NCBI GenBank assembly: GCA_947496835.1
Contig: CANMFV010000022.1
Span: forward strand, 1 to 9,975
Length of the DNA stretch: 9,975 bases
From: Flavobacteriales bacterium
GTDB lineage: Bacteria; Bacteroidota; Bacteroidia; Flavobacteriales_D; Crocinitomicaceae
Reading direction: 5' to 3'
The position numbers were made by a program, and so were the translations under genes. Below, piece after piece: positions 5,705 to 9,975 of the stretch (within the stretch, counting starts at the first letter, position 1; every line of letters starts with the position of its first letter). A model generated the notes under the pieces. That model did not search any database, was not told the DNA's origin, and was given only the letters and a program-made list of their open reading frames with translations.

Positions 5705-5735
5705 AAAAAGCCGACGAATTTCGTTGGCTTTTTTT
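5705..5735 (+). terminator. Intrinsic terminator of the peroxiredoxin operon
   Basis: A 13-pair stem (AAAAAGCCGACGA 5705-5717 with 5721-5733, one G-T wobble) closes on an ATT loop and runs into seven Ts (5729-5735). It separates the redox operon from the prfA promoter 30 bases further on. Confidence 0.9.
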
Positions 5736-5764
5736 GTTTCCTCGGGAAGGAATGAAGGCATTTC

Positions 5765-5795
5765 TTTGCTTTCGCAGATGTTCTTCTTATCTTTG
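5765..5795 (+). promoter_or_regulatory. prfA promoter (TTTG-N19-TATCTTTG), probably leaderless
   Basis: A -33 TTTG (5765-5768) is followed after exactly 19 bases by a perfect -7 box TATCTTTG (5788-5795). This is the closest match in the window to the Bacteroidota sigma factor consensus. The prfA ATG begins 4 bases after the box, where the transcription start is expected, so the mRNA should have little or no 5' leader. Confidence 0.8.
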
Positions 5796-5799
5796 CTTC

Positions 5800-6879
5800 A
5801 TGTCAGATTTACTATCGAAATTAGAAGCGATTCACTACCGTTTTGTAGAAGTGGGAACCATGATCACCGATCCTGATATCATTTCGGATATGGAACGTTA
5901 TGTGAAACTCAATAAAGAATACCGAGATTTGGAATCCTTGGATGAAATGTACAAAGCGTACAAAAATGTCCTAGAAAATTTAAGCAGTTCTAAAGCCATG
6001 TTGGAGGTGGAAACGGACCCCGAAATGCGTGAAATGGCGAAGATGGAAATTGATGAGTTAGAAAGTAAGCGTCCAATCATGGATGAAGAAATCAAAATGA
6101 TGTTGATTCCAAAGGACCCCGAAGATGATAAAAATGCCATTATCGAGCTTAGAGCTGGAACCGGTGGAGATGAAGCGTGTATTTTCGTCGAAGATATTTT
6201 CCGCATGTATACCATGTATTTCAAAGAAATGGGTTGGCAATATGAAATAATCAACTCATCAGAAGGTACCGTGAAAGGATACAAAGAAATTTCCATTGAT
6301 GTCGCTGGAGCAGGAATTTATGGAATGCTGAAATTTGAATCTGGCGTTCACCGTGTGCAACGTGTTCCTGAAACAGAATCTCAAGGACGTGTCCATACTT
6401 CAGCAATTACCGTTGCCGTTTTACCAGAAGCAGAAGAAGTGGATTTTAACTTAGACATGAATGATGTGCGTAAGGACACCTTCCGTGCGTCTGGAGCAGG
6501 TGGACAGCACATTAACAAAACAGAGTCAGCGATTCGATTAACACACCTTCCAACGTTGACCGTTGTTGAATGTCAAGATGGACGCTCTCAGCATAAAAAC
6601 TTAGAAAAAGCCATTTCAGTTTTACGTTCGCGTTTGTATCAAGCAGAATTAGACCGCGTTCACAATGAGCGTGCTGCACAACGTAAAACACTTGTGTCGA
6701 CGGGAGATAGATCTGCCAAAATTCGCACCTATAACTATCCACAAGGAAGAATCACGGATCATCGTATCAATAAAACGATGTACAACCTTAGTTCATTTAT
6801 GAATGGAGATGTACAAGAAATGATTGACGCTTTGAAAATGGCGGAAAATGCAGAAAAACTGAAAGGACAGGCGCTATGA
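5800..6879 (+). CDS. prfA: Peptide chain release factor 1 (RF1)
   Basis: This 359-residue RF1 recognises UAA and UAG stop codons and triggers peptide release. The catalytic GGQ is at about 234-236 in RASGAGGQHINKTESA. The stop-codon discriminator PxT is PET at about 190-192 (RVPETESQGRVHTSA), which identifies RF1 rather than RF2 (SPF). The domain 1 signature ELRAGTGGDEA lies near 116-126. The length matches the usual 360. The reading frame stays open upstream to 5734, but the start at 5800 (MSDLLSKLEAIHYRF) fits family N-termini. The upstream extension would be encoded by the promoter itself. Its TGA overlaps the pyrF start (ATGA), so the two genes form an operon. GGQ glutamine is normally methylated by PrmC, which is not present here. 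Confidence 0.97.
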   Translation: MSDLLSKLEAIHYRFVEVGTMITDPDIISDMERYVKLNKEYRDLESLDEMYKAYKNVLENLSSSKAMLEVETDPEMREMAKMEIDELESKRPIMDEEIKMMLIPKDPEDDKNAIIELRAGTGGDEACIFVEDIFRMYTMYFKEMGWQYEIINSSEGTVKGYKEISIDVAGAGIYGMLKFESGVHRVQRVPETESQGRVHTSAITVAVLPEAEEVDFNLDMNDVRKDTFRASGAGGQHINKTESAIRLTHLPTLTVVECQDGRSQHKNLEKAISVLRSRLYQAELDRVHNERAAQRKTLVSTGDRSAKIRTYNYPQGRITDHRINKTMYNLSSFMNGDVQEMIDALKMAENAEKLKGQAL

Positions 6880-7691
6880 CAAAACAAGAATTAATTCAAC
6901 AAATTCGTTTAAAAGAATCCTTTCTATGTGTAGGATTAGATCCTGACATGGGTAAAATTCCAACTCATTTATTGGAAATGGACGATCCCATTTTTGAATT
7001 TAATAAAGCGATTATTGATGCAACCCATCCGTACGCTGTTGCATTTAAACCGAATACTGCTTTCTTTGAATGTCATGGATCTAAAGGATGGGATTCTTTG
7101 GAGAAAACAATAAATTACATCCCAAAAGAATGCATGATCATTGCCGATGCAAAACGAGGAGATATTGGAAATACATCAACGTACTACGCGAAAACCTTTT
7201 TTGAAACGCTTAAGGCGGATGCGGTGACTGTTGCTCCGTACATGGGTTCTGATAGCGTTTTGCCGTTTACGAAATTCGATGGGAAATGGGTGGTTTTATT
7301 AGCACTAACTTCGAATGAAGGAGCAAAAGACTTTCAGTTAAAAGCTGGTCAAGATGGACTTTTATTTGAAAACGTTTTGAAAACCTCGATGCAATGGGCA
7401 AGTTCTGAAAAAATGATGTTTGTGGTTGGTGCTACGAGAGCTGAGGATATTGCAGAAGTGAGGAAATTGGCTCCTGATTATTTCTTCCTTGTTCCTGGTG
7501 TAGGTGCACAAGGTGGAAGTCTAGAGGATGTAGTGAAATATGGTGCGAATAAAGAATGTGGACTATTGGTTAATTCTTCACGAGGAATTATTTATGCTTC
7601 CTCAGGATTGGATTTTGCAAACGACGCAAAAAAAGAAGCGCTGAAAATACAAAACCAAATGGCCTTGCATGTTCAGCGCTGGAACTTTTAA
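6876..7691 (+). CDS. pyrF: Orotidine 5'-phosphate decarboxylase, type 2
   Basis: This 271-residue cytoplasmic enzyme catalyses the last step of de novo UMP synthesis, decarboxylating OMP. The catalytic D-x-K-x-x-D signature is in ADAKRGDIGNT (D91, K93, D96), preceded by the substrate-contact segment AFKPN at 56-60. The N-terminal LCVGLDPD (17-24) and the phosphate-binding region VPGVGAQGG (about 207-215) are also typical. The length of about 270 places it in the longer type 2 subfamily rather than the 230-240 residue type 1. It overlaps prfA by 4 bases and has no promoter of its own, so it is co-transcribed with RF1. Its stop is 10 bases from the end of a convergent small lipoprotein gene. 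No strong terminator is visible; a weak 4-pair hairpin followed by TTTT lies over its last codons. Confidence 0.96.
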   Translation: MTKQELIQQIRLKESFLCVGLDPDMGKIPTHLLEMDDPIFEFNKAIIDATHPYAVAFKPNTAFFECHGSKGWDSLEKTINYIPKECMIIADAKRGDIGNTSTYYAKTFFETLKADAVTVAPYMGSDSVLPFTKFDGKWVVLLALTSNEGAKDFQLKAGQDGLLFENVLKTSMQWASSEKMMFVVGATRAEDIAEVRKLAPDYFFLVPGVGAQGGSLEDVVKYGANKECGLLVNSSRGIIYASSGLDFANDAKKEALKIQNQMALHVQRWNF

Positions 7692-7701
7692 GAAAAGCGA
7701 A

Positions 7702-7842
7702 TTATTTAGACGCTAAATCTGAATTTTCTGTTTGTTGAATACTTCCGTACGCATCGCAGCTAGCTGTTCGTCCAGCTCCACAAGAAGCTAAAACTAATGA
7801 CACTACCGCTGCACAAATTAATAAAGTGAATTTCGTTTTCAT
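7702..7842 (-). CDS. 46-residue small lipoprotein
   Basis: An ATG on the minus strand opens a 46-codon gene that encodes a clear lipoprotein signal peptide: MKTK, a hydrophobic core at 6-18 and a lipobox LASC with lipidated Cys at position 21. The mature peptide is only 26 residues, CGAGRTASCDAYGSIQQTEN plus SDLASK, with a second cysteine at 29. No function can be assigned. From memory, similar tiny 'SCDAYG' lipoproteins occur in Flavobacteriales, which I could not check. The start is preceded by an A/C-rich leader typical of expressed Bacteroidota genes and, farther up, a near-consensus box TAACTTTA (7890-7897, minus strand). It is convergent with pyrF and divergent from the Omp85 gene. The lack of an acidic stretch right after Cys21 means the surface-export signal known in Bacteroidota is not evident, so it probably stays periplasmic-facing. 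Confidence 0.8.
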   Translation of the reverse strand: MKTKFTLLICAAVVSLVLASCGAGRTASCDAYGSIQQTENSDLASK

Positions 7843-7889
7843 TGGTGTTTGTTTTGTTGTTTGTGAATTCTCTAACGGGTCACATTTTA

Positions 7890-7897
7890 TAAAGTTA
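7890..7897 (-). promoter_or_regulatory. Near-consensus -7 box (TAACTTTA) for the small lipoprotein
   Basis: The minus strand matches TAnnTTTG at all but the last base. It would give a leader of about 45 bases ahead of the lipoprotein ATG. No properly spaced -33 TTG is seen, so support is moderate at best. Confidence 0.3.
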
Positions 7898-7913
7898 CAA
7901 TTTTTTCAAAAAA

Positions 7914-7929
7914 GAGGAGTTATATCCTC
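7914..7929. repeat. Short inverted repeat GAGGA-N6-TCCTC
   Basis: A 5-base perfect dyad with a 6-base spacer lies between the divergent lipoprotein and Omp85 genes, just before a near-consensus box TAAGTTTC (7931-7938) facing the Omp85 gene. It is G/C-richer than its surroundings and could be an operator or a chance dyad. Confidence 0.3.
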
Positions 7930-7949
7930 ATAAGTTTCGATTTTTAAGC

Positions 7950-9635
7950 GTGAAAAAACAACTATTTTCTGTTTTCCTGATTAGTTTTTTGCCCTTTTTT
8001 GCATTTGGGCAAAAAAAAATCGTGTTTTTTCAGGAAAATGGAATTGCGTTTCCAAGTTCGGTTGAAAAAATTTTCGAGGAACAATCTTCGAATCAAGTAC
8101 AAAAAACGGTTCGATCAATTCAAATGCAAAGCATTGAAAAAGGATATTTTTTATGTAGCATACAATTATTTCAAACCTCAGATAGCAGTGATTCGTTTCT
8201 TGTTCAACTTGGTCAACGTTATAATGGATTGAATTTAAACATCAATGAGAGCGCACAAAAAATACTTCAAGGAATATTTCCATCAGAACGTGTACTTTCA
8301 AAGGAGTCAAGACAATTGAGTCCGGCAGCGTATCAAAGCTTCATGACTCGCATATTAACGTTTCATTTGGAGCATGGGTATCCATTCTGTAATGTTTACC
8401 TCAAAGAAGTTGTCACAAAACAAGATGTTATCGAAGCGGAACTAATTGTCGACCGAGGTCCATACTACGTCTGGACAGAAATACATTTAAAAAATGACCT
8501 CCCTGTTTCAACGAACACCTTACAAAGTATTATTGGAATTCGCTTGGAAGATGAATATAACGAATCACTTTTTAATTCCATCGAACAGCGCGTTTTACAA
8601 ACGGGAATCTTTGCATTAAAGAAAAAATGCGAAGTGCTTTTCACGAATAAAGGAGCTGAACTTTTTGTTTATTTAGAGCGAGTAAAAGCAAGTTCAGCAC
8701 AAGGAATAATTGGATTTCAACCGAATCCAGCGACCAATGCGTTAAGCTTCACGGGTGATATGAACCTTAAACTAATTAATTCGGTTAAGCACAATGAATC
8801 ATTTCAATTTGCATGGAAAAGTATTCAGCCTAGAACACAAGCGCTGCAAAGTAATTTAATAGTGCCCTACTTATTCAAGTCTCCCTTTGGAGTGATTGGT
8901 GATTTTCAGTTATACAAGCGTGATTCTAGTTTTTTGGATGTCAAATCTTCTCTAGGAATTCAGTTTCAATTTCAAAATGGTTGGCAACTTCGCGCAAATT
9001 ATTATTTCGTGAATTCATCTGTAATCTCACAAACGAATGCAAATCCTGTTTTTTCAAAATTAGCCAGTTTAAAAACGAATAGCTACGGTTTAGTGCTCTT
9101 TCAACGAAAACTAGATTACATTCCGAATCCAAGAAAAGGCTTTTCTGTTTACATGGAAGGACAATTAGGACAGCGAAAAATGGAACAAAATACTCAAGCC
9201 ATCTGGAAGACGAATGCAACGTTTTCTTATTTTCTACCTTTGGCAGGAAGAATGACATTTCTTACGCACATTGAGTTTGATACCTATCACGCACCAAGTA
9301 TTTATCAAAATGAACTCTATCGTTTTGGTGGAACAAATTCACTACGCGGATTTAATGAGGAGAGTATCTTCGCAACTACAAAAGCCATTTTAACTTTCGA
9401 ATACCGTTTTCTGTTGGATAGAAATTCTGCAGTTTTTGCCTTTTTCAATCAGGGATTTTATGAAAACACCTCGGTGAGTTATGTGAAGGATCAGCCATTT
9501 GGTTTTGGTTTTGGAATTTCAGCAGGAACGAATTTGGGTATTTTTCGACTGGCGTATGCATTAGGAAAGGAATTTAATAATCCCCTTCAATTGAATGCGG
9601 GTAAAATACACATCGGATACATTTCTTATTTTTGA
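7950..9635 (+). CDS. Omp85-family outer-membrane protein, TamA-like size and layout
   Basis: This 561-residue protein starts at GTG with a signal peptide (about 1-20, MKKQLFSVFLISFLPFFAFG, cut before Q21). Three POTRA-like periplasmic segments follow at about 22-92, 96-170 and 172-243. The last two each have the pattern 'helix-G-x-F/Y-strand-turn-strand', for example HGYPFCNVYL with IEAELIVDRG. Residues 250-561 alternate polar and hydrophobic residues as expected for a 16-strand barrel. The loop 6 motif LRGF at 465-468 (YRFGGTNSLRGFNE) is the hallmark of Omp85 proteins, and the chain ends in a barrel-type strand with terminal Phe (GYISYF). Length and three POTRAs resemble E. coli TamA (577) rather than the longer BamA. 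It should insert or translocate proteins at the outer membrane, but its clients are unknown and no TamB-like gene is here. rdgB follows after 3 bases. Confidence 0.88.
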   Translation: MKKQLFSVFLISFLPFFAFGQKKIVFFQENGIAFPSSVEKIFEEQSSNQVQKTVRSIQMQSIEKGYFLCSIQLFQTSDSSDSFLVQLGQRYNGLNLNINESAQKILQGIFPSERVLSKESRQLSPAAYQSFMTRILTFHLEHGYPFCNVYLKEVVTKQDVIEAELIVDRGPYYVWTEIHLKNDLPVSTNTLQSIIGIRLEDEYNESLFNSIEQRVLQTGIFALKKKCEVLFTNKGAELFVYLERVKASSAQGIIGFQPNPATNALSFTGDMNLKLINSVKHNESFQFAWKSIQPRTQALQSNLIVPYLFKSPFGVIGDFQLYKRDSSFLDVKSSLGIQFQFQNGWQLRANYYFVNSSVISQTNANPVFSKLASLKTNSYGLVLFQRKLDYIPNPRKGFSVYMEGQLGQRKMEQNTQAIWKTNATFSYFLPLAGRMTFLTHIEFDTYHAPSIYQNELYRFGGTNSLRGFNEESIFATTKAILTFEYRFLLDRNSAVFAFFNQGFYENTSVSYVKDQPFGFGFGISAGTNLGIFRLAYALGKEFNNPLQLNAGKIHIGYISYF

Positions 9636-9638
9636 AAC

Positions 9639-9975
9639 ATGAAATTAATTTTTGCAAGTCACAATGCACATAAAGCGAATGAAATCCAAAGCATCCTTCC
9701 ATCTTGGATTGAAATTGTGACACTTTCGGAGTTGAATTATCTAGATGAAATTCCTGAAAATGAAGCGACAATTGAAGGTAATTCTCAATTTAAAGCACGT
9801 TTTGTACAGAATAAATTTGAGCAAAACTGTTTTGCTGATGACACAGGATTAGAGATTTTTGCTTTAGATGGACGTCCAGGTGTGCATTCTGCACGTTATG
9901 CTGGGGAACATCGAGATTCGAATGACAACATGGATAAAGTGTTGTTGGAATTAGAAAGCTGCACCAATCGTTCAG
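9639..9975 (+). CDS. rdgB: RdgB/HAM1 non-canonical purine NTP pyrophosphatase, N-terminal part (cut by window end)
   Basis: The first 112 codons of a HAM1-family enzyme are present. The enzyme hydrolyses ITP, dITP and XTP to monophosphates and so keeps deaminated purines out of DNA and RNA. Visible family motifs are the N-terminal nucleotide-binding ASHNAHKANEI (6-16), the EGNSQFKA segment (46-53), the catalytic FADDTGLEI (65-73, with D68 matching the E. coli general-base aspartate) and RPGVHSARYAGE (79-90). The start at 9639 is 3 bases after the Omp85 stop, so the two genes are almost certainly co-transcribed and perhaps translationally coupled. A Ser replaces the commoner Thr in the 'TxN' opening, an accepted variant. 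The rest of the protein (about 80 residues) lies beyond the window. Confidence 0.95.
   Translation, partial: MKLIFASHNAHKANEIQSILPSWIEIVTLSELNYLDEIPENEATIEGNSQFKARFVQNKFEQNCFADDTGLEIFALDGRPGVHSARYAGEHRDSNDNMDKVLLELESCTNRS

Noticed and set aside
5734..5799. 22-residue N-terminal extension of RF1
   Set aside because: It would be encoded by the terminator tail and the promoter. The family start aligns at 5800.
5898..6296. 132-codon minus-strand frame inside prfA
   Set aside because: It is a shadow of prfA on the opposite strand, with a Ser/Ile-rich low-complexity product and no recognisable motif.
7671..7691. Possible pyrF terminator GTTC-N7-GAAC followed by TTTT
   Set aside because: The stem is only 4 pairs, overlaps coding sequence and has a short T-run; too weak to call.
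7704..7718. Inverted repeat ATTTAG-ACG-CTAAAT at the end of the lipoprotein gene
   Set aside because: It is short, AT-rich, inside the coding end and without a clear T-tract on the minus strand; chance cannot be excluded.
8941..9258. 105-codon minus-strand frame inside the Omp85 gene
   Set aside because: It is antisense to a region encoding clear barrel strands, and its product shows no recognisable domain.

Overview
The window looks like a chromosomal housekeeping segment from a Bacteroidota, most likely Flavobacteriales (Crocinitomicaceae/Flavobacteriaceae-like). The basis is the AT-rich sequence, the near absence of Shine-Dalgarno motifs, A/T-rich leaders, repeated -7 boxes of the Bacteroidota type TAnnTTTG (TATCTTTG or TAACTTTG), and proteins whose wording is typical of that phylum (WCGNC thioredoxin, degenerate trigger factor, type 2 OMP decarboxylase). 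Gene density is high and there is no stretch over 300 bases without a gene. I see no mobile element, CRISPR array or phage gene.

Layout. (1) 1-159, minus: N-terminus of a SprT-like protein, divergent from an MlaE-type permease and an MlaF-type ATPase (232-1739), which overlap by 4 bases. (2) 1776-1963: promoter, tRNA-Leu(UAG) and terminator, followed directly by trigger factor tig (1992-3344). (3) 3363-3400: a long hairpin between the converging tig and oxyR genes. (4) 3394-5735, a redox locus: oxyR (minus) faces a compact operon of 2-Cys peroxiredoxin, WCGNC thioredoxin-like protein and a small uncharacterised acidic protein, closed by a strong terminator. (5) 5765-7691: a near-ideal promoter, apparently leaderless prfA (RF1), and pyrF overlapping it by 4 bases. 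(6) 7702-7842, minus: a 46-residue lipoprotein. (7) 7950-9975: a TamA-sized Omp85-family outer-membrane protein followed after 3 bases by the 5' part of an RdgB/HAM1 nucleotide pyrophosphatase.

How the parts work together. The Mla-type pair probably moves phospholipids at the inner membrane for outer-membrane lipid asymmetry, but its substrate-binding MCE partner is not here. tRNA-Leu, trigger factor and RF1 serve translation and nascent-chain folding. OxyR carries both redox cysteines at the E. coli spacing and very likely controls the divergent peroxidase operon. The thioredoxin-like protein is a plausible reductant for the peroxiredoxin, and the third gene, translationally coupled to it, is the main unknown. 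The Omp85 protein inserts or translocates outer-membrane or surface proteins, and RdgB cleans the nucleotide pool.

No dramatic new system is visible. The best leads are the small acidic protein in the peroxide operon, the tiny lipoprotein, the leaderless prfA promoter and the TamA-like Omp85 protein without a visible TamB partner.
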